Part shown: positions 6,934 to 15,245 of the stretch, piece after piece
Numbering within the stretch: position 1 is the stretch's first letter
Layout of the letters: the number at the start of each line of letters is the position of its first letter
Source of the DNA: an uncultured Desulfotomaculum sp.
Lineage (GTDB): Bacteria; Bacillota; Desulfotomaculia; Desulfotomaculales; Desulfotomaculaceae
NCBI GenBank assembly: GCA_946411205.1
Contig: CAMKDG010000014.1
Span: 1-40,868 of the forward strand
DNA: 40,868 nucleotides
Direction: 5' to 3'
Made by a program: the position numbers and the translations under genes
The notes under the pieces: model-generated
Told to the model about the DNA's origin: nothing
What the model saw: the letters and a program-made list of their open reading frames with translations, nothing else
Databases searched by the model: none

Positions 6934-8604
6934 TTATACCAGCCTCGCTTTAGCATAGGTCCGATGCACTTTTACAACTTCCACCGAAACTAACTCCCCC
7001 ACTAGGCAACCGCCGCCTTCTACATCGATAATGAAACCATCTAACCGGGCAATCCCATCGTTAGGGTTCGATATGTGGGTTTCTTCCACCTTTAGTTCGA
7101 TAATTTCTCCTGCTTTTACCGGTACTGTGATTTCTTCCTGATCCGAAAGGGGTTTAATGGTTACCTGCTCTAAATGATGGGTGGCAGACCCTCTAATATA
7201 TAGATTTTTGCCCGTTCTTTGTTCTAGCTCGCGTAGGTTTGCCCCACCGGCACCAATAAGTCTGGCCGCCACAACCGGATTGGCTTCCACTAAAATGGTA
7301 TCAGCCAAGGTTTGTCGGGCCATTTGATAGATCTGGGTCTTTAGCTGAATGCTGACCGTTTCCTCCGACAGCACTTTGCCCCGGCCTTCGCAATAAGGAC
7401 AGGATTTTTGCACGACTTCTGCCAGTGATGGGCGTACCTTTTTGCGGGTCATTTCCACCAAGCCCAACTGGGTAATACCCAGGATATTGGTTTTGGTTTT
7501 ATCCTTTTTAATCTCTTCTTCCAATGTGGCTAGCACTTGATTCTGATGCTCTTCTTCGGCCATATCAATAAAGTCCACAATAATAATGCCGCCAATATTC
7601 CGCAAACGAAGTTGCCGGGCAATTTCTACCGCAGCATCTAAATTAGTTTTCAGGACGGTGTCTTCCAGCGTGGTGCTGCCCACAAATTTTCCCGTGTTAA
7701 CATCCACTGCGGTCAAAGCTTCGGCCTGGTCAATTACTAGGTAGGCCCCACATTTAAGCCAAACTTTTCGCTTTAAAGCCTTTTCTAACTCCACAGTAAT
7801 GCCGTAGTCTTCAAAGATATTTTCCCGCTCGTCTAAAAAAACTTTTAGCTTAAGCTTGGGGTCAATCATATCCAGTATTTCCAGCGTCTTTTCGTACTCA
7901 CTGCGAGAATCCAAAGTGAGCCTGTCGACATCTTCACTAAATACATCCCGCAGCATTCGTTGCACCAATTCCACATCCCGGTGCAATAAATTGGGGGCTG
8001 AGCAGTTATTAGAACGACTTTGCAGCTTTCGCCACACTTTACTTAACAGCAAAATATCCTGGCGGAATTCTTCTTCGTCTACCCCTTCCGCCACCGTCCG
8101 CACAATAATTCCCATGCCTTCAGGTTTTACCCGGGCGGCCAGTTCCTTTAAACGCTCTCGCTCTTTTTCTGACTCTATGCGGCGAGAAATACCAATATAG
8201 TCCACCGTAGGCATCAATACTAAATATCGTCCGGGTAGAGTAATATGGGTGGTTACCCGGGGGCCTTTGGTGCCAATAGGCTCCTTAACGATTTGGACAA
8301 TAATTTCCTGTCCTTGTTTTAAAATATCTCCAATATTCACATTGATGCCGGATGGGTTCGGTGCTTCTGGATTCCTGGAGGGTTGAGCATCTTCCACATA
8401 CAGGAAAGCATTTTTCTCCAGACCAATATCTACAAAGGCTGCCTGCATGCCTGGTAGGACATTTTCGACTTTTCCTTTAAAAATATTGCCCACTAGTCGC
8501 TGGTTTTGAGATCGCTCTATATATACTTCCATAAGAACTCTGTCTTCCAGCACAGCAACCCTGGTTTCTTCTTCTTGAACATTCACAACAATTTCTTTTA
8601 ACAT
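6934..8604 (-). CDS. rng: Ribonuclease G/E family protein with C-terminal TRAM-like domain
   Basis: Endoribonuclease of the RNase E/G family, 556 residues, processing rRNA or mRNA. An S1 domain near the N-terminus (IFKGKVENVLPGMQAAFVDI, LEKNAFLY) is followed by the catalytic core with AVDVNTGKFVG and GGIIIVDFIDM (metal-binding aspartates) and the zinc-link motif CPYCEGRGKV. Beyond the RNase G core the last roughly 60 residues (IIELKVEETHISNPNDGIAR to HRTYAKARLV) look like a TRAM RNA-binding domain, absent from E. coli RNase G. The ATG at 8604 has AGGAGAGG upstream; an in-frame start at 8643 overlaps the preceding gene and lacks a site. It follows the DUF2344 gene by 26 bases and precedes rplU. 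Confidence 0.95.
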   Translation of the reverse strand: MLKEIVVNVQEEETRVAVLEDRVLMEVYIERSQNQRLVGNIFKGKVENVLPGMQAAFVDIGLEKNAFLYVEDAQPSRNPEAPNPSGINVNIGDILKQGQEIIVQIVKEPIGTKGPRVTTHITLPGRYLVLMPTVDYIGISRRIESEKERERLKELAARVKPEGMGIIVRTVAEGVDEEEFRQDILLLSKVWRKLQSRSNNCSAPNLLHRDVELVQRMLRDVFSEDVDRLTLDSRSEYEKTLEILDMIDPKLKLKVFLDERENIFEDYGITVELEKALKRKVWLKCGAYLVIDQAEALTAVDVNTGKFVGSTTLEDTVLKTNLDAAVEIARQLRLRNIGGIIIVDFIDMAEEEHQNQVLATLEEEIKKDKTKTNILGITQLGLVEMTRKKVRPSLAEVVQKSCPYCEGRGKVLSEETVSIQLKTQIYQMARQTLADTILVEANPVVAARLIGAGGANLRELEQRTGKNLYIRGSATHHLEQVTIKPLSDQEEITVPVKAGEIIELKVEETHISNPNDGIARLDGFIIDVEGGGCLVGELVSVEVVKVHRTYAKARLV

Positions 8605-8630
8605 TGTAATTTCCTCTCCTACCCTGACCG

Positions 8631-9326
8631 TTAGACCTCCCAAAGAGAAATCGGGCCAGTGTCGCCATCGGTATACAGGGCGGTACGACGAATTTGGAAA
8701 TCTTCCGGATGTACGGGGATTCCTCCGGCCTGGAACAGTATATTTAATACTTCTTCCGGGCGAACATTGCCTGTGCTGCCGATCAGCAATTCCATATTTA
8801 TTTCTAGTATATGCCCCATTACTCCACCTGACAGTCTAAAAATTCCTGGACGTAGATCAACTTCTTTTCTTTTCCCTTTTGCTTCTCGGATGATTGGAAT
8901 ACTTTCTAACGCCATCAATTCAGCCAAACCGGCCTGCAACATAACTTCGTCATATCCTTGGGGGACCTTAGCAAGGGCCTGGTAAGAAGCCCGGGATAAG
9001 ATGGCCATTAAATTTTTCGCTCGGTCATTAATTTGTTTGACATCCAATATTTTGTAGCCTTCGGGAAGATTCGTATTCAACCGGCTGGCCACTTCTTCAG
9101 GGTTAAGGCTAGTGGTAAGGTCCATATCCATGTATTCATCCATGCCAGCGATACCTACCGGCAGCGGAGCGGCGAAGCTAAACTTGGGATGGGGGTTAAA
9201 GCCCTCGGAGAAGGCTACTGGCAGTCCTGCCCTTCTGGTAGAACGATCAAAAAAACGTACCATATCCAAATGAGAGCTAAAACGTGCCGGACCATCTTTA
9301 CTAAATTTCACCCTGTAGCGTGTCAA
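8631..9326 (-). CDS. DUF2344 / TIGR03936 radical SAM-associated protein
   Basis: A 231-residue protein of the DUF2344 family, which accompanies the large B12-binding radical SAM protein and is fused to it in some bacteria. Recognisable elements are YRVKFSKDGPARFSSHLDM, the motif RRAGLPVAFSEGFNPHPKFSFA and the acidic DEYMDMDL. The biochemical function is unknown. TTG at 9326 is chosen because AGGAGG lies 8 bases upstream; a GTG at 9335 falls inside that site. The start overlaps the end of the radical SAM gene by 26 bases, so the two are probably translated in a coupled way. A role in RNA or ribosome modification is only an inference from the neighbours. Confidence 0.88.
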   Translation of the reverse strand: MTRYRVKFSKDGPARFSSHLDMVRFFDRSTRRAGLPVAFSEGFNPHPKFSFAAPLPVGIAGMDEYMDMDLTTSLNPEEVASRLNTNLPEGYKILDVKQINDRAKNLMAILSRASYQALAKVPQGYDEVMLQAGLAELMALESIPIIREAKGKRKEVDLRPGIFRLSGGVMGHILEINMELLIGSTGNVRPEEVLNILFQAGGIPVHPEDFQIRRTALYTDGDTGPISLWEV

Positions 9327-11172
9327 TGTCCGCACCTCCTAAGATAGTAGGTTTTATCTCTAAGGTTGGGCAAAGACCGCAGCCCGGGCATTTACCGGTT
9401 CGACAATCCACGGTAGGATGGCTGTCCATGGCCTTTTTATGCTCACGAATCAGAAATCTCTTGCTAACTCCAGCGTCCAAGTGATCCCAAGGCAAAACTT
9501 CCTCGTAAGGTATTTCTCGGTAAGCATACCACTTTGGGTCTATGCTCCCCTCTTCAAACGCTTCCATCCAAGCCCTGTAATTAAAGAGTTCTGACCAACC
9601 ATCAAACCGTGCTCCCTTGGTCCAGGCAGTTTCCAGAACAGTACCCAGCCTGCGATCTCCTTTGGCAAAGACGGCTTCCAAAAAACTCGTTTGTGAATCG
9701 TGCCAATTGTAGCTGATACGTTTATCCCGAAGTTTTTCCTTAAGATATTTTTGTTTCTCCCTAAGTTCTTCCGAAGTGTCCTGGGGTTCCCACTGAAAGG
9801 CCGTATGGGACTTAGGCACAAAGGAGGATGTGCTGACGGTAACCTTGAGACGTCCTTTGGGCACACCGCACTGATAGCCAATTTGCACAACTTTTTTGGC
9901 CATGTTGACAATACCATCTAGATCCTCATAGGTTTCTGTGGGCAAACCGATCATGAAGTATAGTTTTACCGAAGACCAACCATTTTGGAAAGCCGAGGTG
10001 ACCGCATCCACCAGATTTTGTTCGGTAACATTTTTGTTGATAACGTCTCTAAGTCGTTGGCTGCCTGCTTCGGGGGCAAAGGTAAGGCCGCTTTTACGTA
10101 CCTTTTGTACTTCTTTGGCTAGGTCAATGGAAAAGGCATCCAGACGCAGGGAGGGCAGGGAAACATTGACCCCCCGCTCGCCGTAGATATCCAGCAAGTT
10201 TTTCACCAGAGGGGCCACTCCAGTATAATCAGCGGTACTGAGGGAGGTTAATGAAATTTCATCATGACCGGTATTGGAAATCATTTCTTCCACTTGTCGA
10301 ACCAGGGTTTCGGGGGTTTTCTCACGTACCGGGCGATAGAGCACCCCAGCTTGACAGAAGCGGCATCCACGGGTGCAACCCCGCAGCACTTCCACCATCA
10401 CACGATCATGAACCACACCCATCGTGGGAACAATAGGTTTGGTGGGAAAATCTACGTTATCAAAATCCCGGACAATTCTCTTGCCAATTTTAGCAGGTAT
10501 CTCTTCGTTCACGGGGGTTACCGCCGCAATGGTGTTGTCATCATGATATTGGACGGTATATAAAGAAGGAACGTAGATGCCAGGAATTTTCGCTAGTTGC
10601 TGCAACATTGTCGGACGATCTACTCCCTGATCCCGGAGTTTCTTAAAGGCATCTAACAGTTCACCCAAGACTTCTTCTCCCTCACCAATAACAAATAAAT
10701 CAATGAAGGAAGCCAAGGGTTCCGGGTTAAAGGCACAAGGCCCACCGGCAATAACCAGAGGCATACTGGCATCCCGGTGAGCTGAACGTACCGGTAAACC
10801 TGCTAAATCTAACATGTTTAGGATATTGCTAAAACTCATTTCGTATTGCAAGGTAAAGCCAAGAATATCGAAATCCACCAAGGGGCGCTGAGATTCCAAG
10901 CTAAAAAGTAACATCTTTTCCTTGCGTAGTTCTTTTTCCATATCAATCCAGGGGGCAAAGACCCTCTCCAAAAGAGCATCTTTTCTCTTGTTAACAACAT
11001 GATAGAAAATTTGCAGGCCCAGGTGAGACATTCCCACTTCGTATACATCCGGGAAAGCAAAGGCCATTTTTACAGACACCTGGTCCCAGTCTTTTTTAAT
11101 AGCATTCCATTCACCGCCTGCATAGCGGGAAGGCTTTTGGACACGAATTAATAGTTTATCTAGTTTATTCAT
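9301..11172 (-). CDS. B12-binding-domain radical SAM protein, TIGR03960 family
   Basis: A 623-residue radical SAM enzyme. The N-terminal third resembles a cobalamin-binding Rossmann region (AFAFPDVYEVGMSHLGLQIF, GGPCAFNPEPLASFIDLFVI). The radical SAM core has the iron-sulfur motif GCTRGCRFCQAG (CxxxCxxC), then EISLTSLSTADYTG and PSLRLDAFS. The C-terminus ends in a second cysteine cluster, CRTGKCPGCGLC, which could hold another cluster. ATG at 11172 is preceded by GGAGGC; another ATG five codons upstream contains that site. First gene of the operon with DUF2344, RNase G, L21, L27, Spo0B, Obg and SfsA. The substrate is unknown. Confidence 0.92.
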   Translation of the reverse strand: MNKLDKLLIRVQKPSRYAGGEWNAIKKDWDQVSVKMAFAFPDVYEVGMSHLGLQIFYHVVNKRKDALLERVFAPWIDMEKELRKEKMLLFSLESQRPLVDFDILGFTLQYEMSFSNILNMLDLAGLPVRSAHRDASMPLVIAGGPCAFNPEPLASFIDLFVIGEGEEVLGELLDAFKKLRDQGVDRPTMLQQLAKIPGIYVPSLYTVQYHDDNTIAAVTPVNEEIPAKIGKRIVRDFDNVDFPTKPIVPTMGVVHDRVMVEVLRGCTRGCRFCQAGVLYRPVREKTPETLVRQVEEMISNTGHDEISLTSLSTADYTGVAPLVKNLLDIYGERGVNVSLPSLRLDAFSIDLAKEVQKVRKSGLTFAPEAGSQRLRDVINKNVTEQNLVDAVTSAFQNGWSSVKLYFMIGLPTETYEDLDGIVNMAKKVVQIGYQCGVPKGRLKVTVSTSSFVPKSHTAFQWEPQDTSEELREKQKYLKEKLRDKRISYNWHDSQTSFLEAVFAKGDRRLGTVLETAWTKGARFDGWSELFNYRAWMEAFEEGSIDPKWYAYREIPYEEVLPWDHLDAGVSKRFLIREHKKAMDSHPTVDCRTGKCPGCGLCPTLEIKPTILGGADIDTLQGEI

Positions 11173-11297
11173 CGTTACTGCCTCCATGTATGCACGTCCC
11201 TCGAGATAACTTATTATCTATTATTACCATTTTGCTTCGGAAAAATATTCCTTTTTTTCTTTTCTACACGATACGGATTAATTCCTCCCCACATAAA

Positions 11298-11332
11298 AAC
11301 AACGGACCCAAAATAACCGCGGATCCGTTGTT
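11298..11332 (-). terminator. Terminator of the spoIVFA-spoIVFB operon
   Basis: Arms AACAACGGA-CC and GGATCCGTTGTT form an 11-bp stem with one bulge; on the minus strand GTTGTTTTT follows. It lies 33 bases after the spoIVFB stop codon. The remaining stretch to 11172 should hold the promoter of the radical SAM operon, but I see no convincing one. Confidence 0.75.
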
Positions 11333-11365
11333 TTCCCTTGGACTTAGCTCGCCTTTCAGTTACGG

Positions 11366-12247
11366 TTAATGCTTCGGTTTAAGCACCTTTCCCAGGGGAT
11401 AATCCATACCATACGTAAACAGCGCGTCCAATACCTGAACTTCGCTAACCTGCCCCAAATACCCTAACTCCTGATCTAAAAGCATAATCAAGTGAAACTT
11501 TTGCGGCACAAAAAGATTTACAATTTCTTTTAAAGAAACATTTTCGGTAGCTACCAATTGCTCCACCGGTAACACCCCGGTCTGCGTTATTTCTTCTTTT
11601 TTTCTGGTCAATTGCTGAACGAAGAGGTAGGGTGCCATCCTTTTTTCCTTGCTGGCAGCATACAGAACAAAAAGGGCAATGATCACCACATCCAGACCAA
11701 CCACACGGTTCAACACTCCTATAATCCCTAGCCCGATCACTACGATAGCCACAACCTGACCGATAACAGCAGCTGTTAGAGTTGCCTGAGACACTCCTAC
11801 ATGAGGTGATAACAAAGAACGTAAAATTCTGCCGCCATCCAGGGGCAAGGCGGGAAGCAAATTAAAAAAGGCCAACATGAGATTAACTTGCAGGAAAAAC
11901 GGGCCCAGTTCCTCGGACCAAAACCCATAATTGCGAAGTCCCATTGCCACCGCAATCAGCAGCAGATTGGCGAGTGGTCCCGCCAAGGCAATTGCAATTT
12001 CTTTGCTCGGTTCTATACTCATTTCACTACCCAGTCGTGCGACACCACCAAAGGGTAATATTTCCACATCAATGACTCGAACACCAAAATGCTTGGCTGC
12101 CACGGTGTGAGCCAATTCATGAAAGAGGACCAGCCCAAAGATGAGCAGGCCCTTTTCCAATACACCAGCCACAAAGTAAAGACCCATAAGCCCTAGAAAC
12201 AAAAGGTTCACGTGGAGTTCTATGCCCCAGAGACGTCCTGCTCTCAT
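11366..12247 (-). CDS. spoIVFB: SpoIVFB-type site-2 membrane metalloprotease (M50)
   Basis: Intramembrane zinc protease of 293 residues. SpoIVFB cleaves pro-sigmaK in the mother cell during spore formation. The zinc motif HELAH is in FHELAHTVAAKHFGV within an early membrane helix, and the third ligand is in LLPALPLDGGRILR. About six hydrophobic segments precede a cytoplasmic C-terminal part (about residues 215-293) that has the CBS-like region of this family. The ATG overlaps the TGA of spoIVFA by 4 bases (ATGA), indicating translational coupling. Pairing with spoIVFA separates it from other M50 proteases. No sigK gene is in the window. Confidence 0.92.
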   Translation of the reverse strand: MRAGRLWGIELHVNLLFLGLMGLYFVAGVLEKGLLIFGLVLFHELAHTVAAKHFGVRVIDVEILPFGGVARLGSEMSIEPSKEIAIALAGPLANLLLIAVAMGLRNYGFWSEELGPFFLQVNLMLAFFNLLPALPLDGGRILRSLLSPHVGVSQATLTAAVIGQVVAIVVIGLGIIGVLNRVVGLDVVIIALFVLYAASKEKRMAPYLFVQQLTRKKEEITQTGVLPVEQLVATENVSLKEIVNLFVPQKFHLIMLLDQELGYLGQVSEVQVLDALFTYGMDYPLGKVLKPKH

Positions 12248-13146
12248 AGCTGCTCCTTGGGTTGTGTTACTGTTTTATCTGTCTCATCTACCTTGTCCGT
12301 TTTGCTCTCTTTCTTATTTTTTTCTGGGTCAATTTTCTCTGTTGGCTCAGTAATTCCAGTCTTTAGGTTAATCTTTTTGAGTGGATCAATTAATTTATCA
12401 TTTTCCCGAACCTCAAAATGCAATACTGGGTCGCCTTTACTTTGTTCGGCTATTTTACCGATAATCTCACCGGCCTGTATTTGATGCCCCTCAATTACCG
12501 CTATTTCCGTTAGTCCGGCATATAAGGCATATTCTCCCTTACGGTGTTCAATCAGAACAAATTCTCCATAGGTACGGTCATGCCCAATACGGCTGACCTT
12601 GCCTGATTGGGCCGCCTTCACTTCCGAACCTGCAGCAGCACCAATGTCGATCCCGGGGTTAAAGCGCTCCAGGTTATCTTCCTGGCTTTTTGTCCAACCA
12701 AACTCTTGTACTACTTGACCGGAGACGGGAATGGCCCAGGAGGCATCCGGTGTTGTCATGGCTGGCAAGGTCGGGTTTGCTAGATCATTAAACAGGGCCC
12801 AATCCATGTTGATGGTCTGCAAACCTATTTGCACCACTTTATCCAAAGCCGGTGTTACATTCCACTCGGTATTTAAGGCCACCTTTAGGCCATCTCTGGC
12901 CTGCTGACTCCAGGGATGCGGGGACTCCTTAAGCACTAGTAGCACAGCCAGTATACCCAGGGCTATCACCATCCGGTAAAATGTTTTAAAACCTTTACTC
13001 TTCGGCTTTTTCCGCCCCCAGTAATTGTCCGATTGATACCGGCTCGTCCAATCATCATTGCCGCCATAATTGCTTCCGTAATAATGACTCAAAGGGTCCT
13101 TACTTTTTTTCTTAAAACGATCAAAGGAAAATCTACCTAGCTTCAC
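12244..13146 (-). CDS. spoIVFA: SpoIVFA-like regulator with degenerate LytM (M23) domain
   Basis: A 300-residue membrane protein that should hold SpoIVFB inactive until a forespore signal arrives. A basic, glycine- and tyrosine-rich cytoplasmic N-terminus is followed by one membrane segment (about residues 48-66, MVIALGILAVLLVLK) and an extracytoplasmic LytM-like domain (about 140-255). Zinc ligands of active M23 peptidases are partly lost: the usual HxGxD is NPGID, and the usual YAH is YAG, while LHFEVRE is kept. It is therefore probably a non-catalytic domain, as expected for SpoIVFA. The tail is rich in Lys, Glu, Thr and Asp. GTG at 13146 is chosen because GGGAGGG precedes it by 6 bases. 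Confidence 0.87.
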   Translation of the reverse strand: MKLGRFSFDRFKKKSKDPLSHYYGSNYGGNDDWTSRYQSDNYWGRKKPKSKGFKTFYRMVIALGILAVLLVLKESPHPWSQQARDGLKVALNTEWNVTPALDKVVQIGLQTINMDWALFNDLANPTLPAMTTPDASWAIPVSGQVVQEFGWTKSQEDNLERFNPGIDIGAAAGSEVKAAQSGKVSRIGHDRTYGEFVLIEHRKGEYALYAGLTEIAVIEGHQIQAGEIIGKIAEQSKGDPVLHFEVRENDKLIDPLKKINLKTGITEPTEKIDPEKNKKESKTDKVDETDKTVTQPKEQL

Positions 13147-13282
13147 CGTAATCCCTCCCAAGGGTATTCTTTACCGTCCCACATGATTAGTAAAGTATAT
13201 TGGAGAGGGGAGGGGAATATGACAAGCCCTATGCTGCAGATATGTAAAATTTTCCTTAAAGAGATAGCATTCTAAAGAACAG

Positions 13283-13310
13283 ACCGTCAGCCATCAGTCA
13301 TCGGCTTTAT
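13283..13310. repeat. Degenerate heptamer tandem repeat, copy A
   Basis: Four consecutive 7-base units on the plus strand (ACCGTCA, GCCATCA, then GTCATCG, GCTTTAT), in the space between rodA and spoIVFA. Same unit type as the arrays near 25-31 kb. Confidence 0.6.
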
Positions 13311-13320
13311 GCGTACAAAA

Positions 13321-13349
13321 ATGGGGCAGGTATCTTTTACCCACCCCAT
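13321..13349 (-). terminator. Terminator after rodA
   Basis: On the minus strand ATGGGGTGGGTA pairs with TACCTGCCCCAT across a short loop and is followed by TTTTTG. It lies 43 bases beyond the rodA stop codon and separates it from spoIVFA. Confidence 0.75.
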
Positions 13350-13392
13350 AAATCAAATTCATAGGTTATTCTCAAAAGTCGATGGCCAATAG

Positions 13393-14637
13393 CTAAAACA
13401 AGATCTTTTGTCTTCTCATATGCACATTCAACAATATTCCGATGGCGATCATATTACATAGCATACTGCTGCCACCATAGCTGAAAAGGGGCAGTGGGAC
13501 GCCTGTAACAGGCATAATACCAGAAACCATGCCCACGTTAATCAAAATATGAAAGGTTAACATGGATACGACACCGGTGGCTAGCAGGGTACCGTTTAAA
13601 TCTTTGGCCTCGGAAGCAATACGAATCCCTCGATAGAGCAAAATGAAGAAGAGAATTAACAGAGCTGTTACTCCGATAAAACCCATTTCTTCTCCTACCA
13701 CCGAGAAAATAAAATCGGTGTGTTGTTCTGGCAGAAAGTTAAGTTGGTTTTGACTCCCATTGTAGATACCCTTTCCTTCTAAACCACCGGAACCAATGGC
13801 AATTAGAGATTGTACCACATGATAGCCCGCCCCAAGAATATTTTTTTTGCTCCAAGGATCCAGGAATACCAGTAGCCGATCCAATTGATACTCTTTTAAT
13901 GGAATCCATAGACCCAAGTGAAAGTGAGCCCAAACCCAGCCAATAGCCAAGGACCAGCCCCCCACAAACAAGCCACCTACCAGTTTGGGATTTGCTCCCG
14001 CCACAAATAACATACCAAACATAATCGCCATAAACACCAAAGCAGTTCCCAAATCAGGTTGTTTTAGGACAACCAACATCGGCACACCGATGTAGACAAA
14101 GCAGGGGAGCAAATCCTTTAAGGTGTTTAAATTTCCCTCACGCCGAGCTAAAAAGTCCGCAAAGGTAATAATAATGAATATCTTAGCAAATTCAGAAGGT
14201 TGTAGGGAAAAAGCACCTAAATTAATCCATCGAGTCGCCCCTTTGGCACTGTGTCCTAAAGGAGATAGCACCAATAATAACAGCACTATATTGAGAATAT
14301 AAATGGCTTTTCGATGCCTCCGAAAATCCTCATAGGGTACAGATAAGACAAGTGCTAAGATACCTATACTTAGGCAGACCCAAATAATTTGTTTTTTGAC
14401 AGTATCGCTAAAAAACATTTTACTATATTTGAGTAAGGAAACTCCGAGGGGTTCTGAGCTACTATCCCCGGTTAATCCCGGAGCATCCTTATTCCATATT
14501 TCCTGCTGTTGTTTAAACCCCATCGGACTACTTACCAAGGTAGCACTACTAATAGTCACCAAACTAAAACAAATAATTAAAAATACCGCAATCACAAGTG
14601 TATAATCAAGGTTTTTCAAAAACCGTTTGTCCATCAT
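13393..14637 (-). CDS. rodA: RodA/FtsW/SpoVE-family peptidoglycan polymerase
   Basis: A SEDS-family lipid II polymerase of about 414 residues with roughly ten membrane segments, working with PBP2 in cell elongation. Seen are the catalytic-region signature ATRWINLGAFSLQPSEFAKI, KQPDLGTALVF, the loop with PEQHTDFIFSVVGEE, and the C-terminal GVPLPLFSYGGSSML. The loop between the first and second membrane segments (about residues 38-85) is longer than usual. Adjacent ATGs at 14637 and 14634 follow GGGAGG at somewhat long spacing; either may be used. RodA is more likely than FtsW because it sits with mreBCD, PBP2 and min genes, as in other Clostridia. A 326-base structured gap separates it from minE. 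Confidence 0.9.
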   Translation of the reverse strand: MMDKRFLKNLDYTLVIAVFLIICFSLVTISSATLVSSPMGFKQQQEIWNKDAPGLTGDSSSEPLGVSLLKYSKMFFSDTVKKQIIWVCLSIGILALVLSVPYEDFRRHRKAIYILNIVLLLLVLSPLGHSAKGATRWINLGAFSLQPSEFAKIFIIITFADFLARREGNLNTLKDLLPCFVYIGVPMLVVLKQPDLGTALVFMAIMFGMLFVAGANPKLVGGLFVGGWSLAIGWVWAHFHLGLWIPLKEYQLDRLLVFLDPWSKKNILGAGYHVVQSLIAIGSGGLEGKGIYNGSQNQLNFLPEQHTDFIFSVVGEEMGFIGVTALLILFFILLYRGIRIASEAKDLNGTLLATGVVSMLTFHILINVGMVSGIMPVTGVPLPLFSYGGSSMLCNMIAIGILLNVHMRRQKILF

Positions 14638-14719
14638 CTGGCAGGGCACCTCCCTTTGTGCTGCAAACTACCCTCTACATTTTTAACCTTTTAATTATAT
14701 ACTAAACGATAGGAGATAT

Positions 14720-14759
14720 AAAGGAGGGAGTGTGCAAAACCTGTGGCACTACCTCCTTT
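14720..14759. repeat. Strong hairpin in the minE-rodA intergenic region
   Basis: AAAGGAGG (14720-14727) and CCTCCTTT (14752-14759) are the outer arms of a stem of about 14 bp (with AGTG/CACT inside). No T-run follows on either strand, so it is unlikely to be a simple terminator. It lies 83 bases before the rodA start and could affect rodA RNA. I see no known riboswitch in the 326-base gap (14638-14963). Confidence 0.5.
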
Positions 14760-14882
14760 GGGCTATAGTAATCAATTAATCCTGCCATAGTCCTATACTA
14801 TCAAGCAAGCAAATCGCCGCAGGTACCGAGCCACATAGGCTAACCCCTATTGATAATACCTTGAAAATAGAGCAACAGCAAA

Positions 14883-14908
14883 GGCAGACAACTAATCTGT
14901 TGCCTGCC
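14883..14908 (-). terminator. Possible terminator after minE
   Basis: On the minus strand GGCAGGCAAC and GTTGTCTGCC form a 10-bp stem (one G-T pair) with a 6-base loop, followed by a weak T-rich tail (TTTGCTGTTG). It would act only partially. A separate perfect hairpin (CCATAGG/CCTATGG) is at 14917-14940 without a T-run. Confidence 0.45.
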
Positions 14909-14963
14909 TCATCCTTTTTCCATAGGTGCGCCTATGGAAATATGAACCATTCGTTAGGGCTCC

Positions 14964-15230
14964 CTAATTCGCCCGCTTCATTTTTTTGACTGGGATGTTG
15001 GCTATCAGTGCCACCTGATTATCGCTACTGTCCAGGCTCACTTCCAGTGCTTTTTCATCGATCTCCATATAGTTTGAGATCACTTTGATTAAATCATTTT
15101 TCAAGGCCGTCAGTAGATCAGGTGAAACATTGGCCCGGTCGTGTACCAAAACCAGTCTCAATCTTTCTTTAGCTACATTCCTACTACTACTCGACTCACG
15201 ACCAAAAAACTTGCTTAGAAAATCTAACAC
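14964..15230 (-). CDS. minE: Cell division topological specificity factor MinE
   Basis: MinE of 88 residues; it stimulates the MinD ATPase and drives MinCD pole-to-pole oscillation. It begins with the membrane-targeting helix MLDFLSKFFGRE, then the MinD-contacting strand AKERLRLVLVHDR and the dimerisation region PDLLTALKNDLIKVISNYME. The GTG start follows GGGGGGACCGGA. The gap to minD is 15 bases. MinE with MinD implies an oscillating Min system of the Gram-negative/clostridial type and not the Bacillus DivIVA/MinJ type. Confidence 0.96.
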   Translation of the reverse strand: MLDFLSKFFGRESSSSRNVAKERLRLVLVHDRANVSPDLLTALKNDLIKVISNYMEIDEKALEVSLDSSDNQVALIANIPVKKMKRAN

Positions 15231-15245
15231 TCCGGTCCCCCCTTT

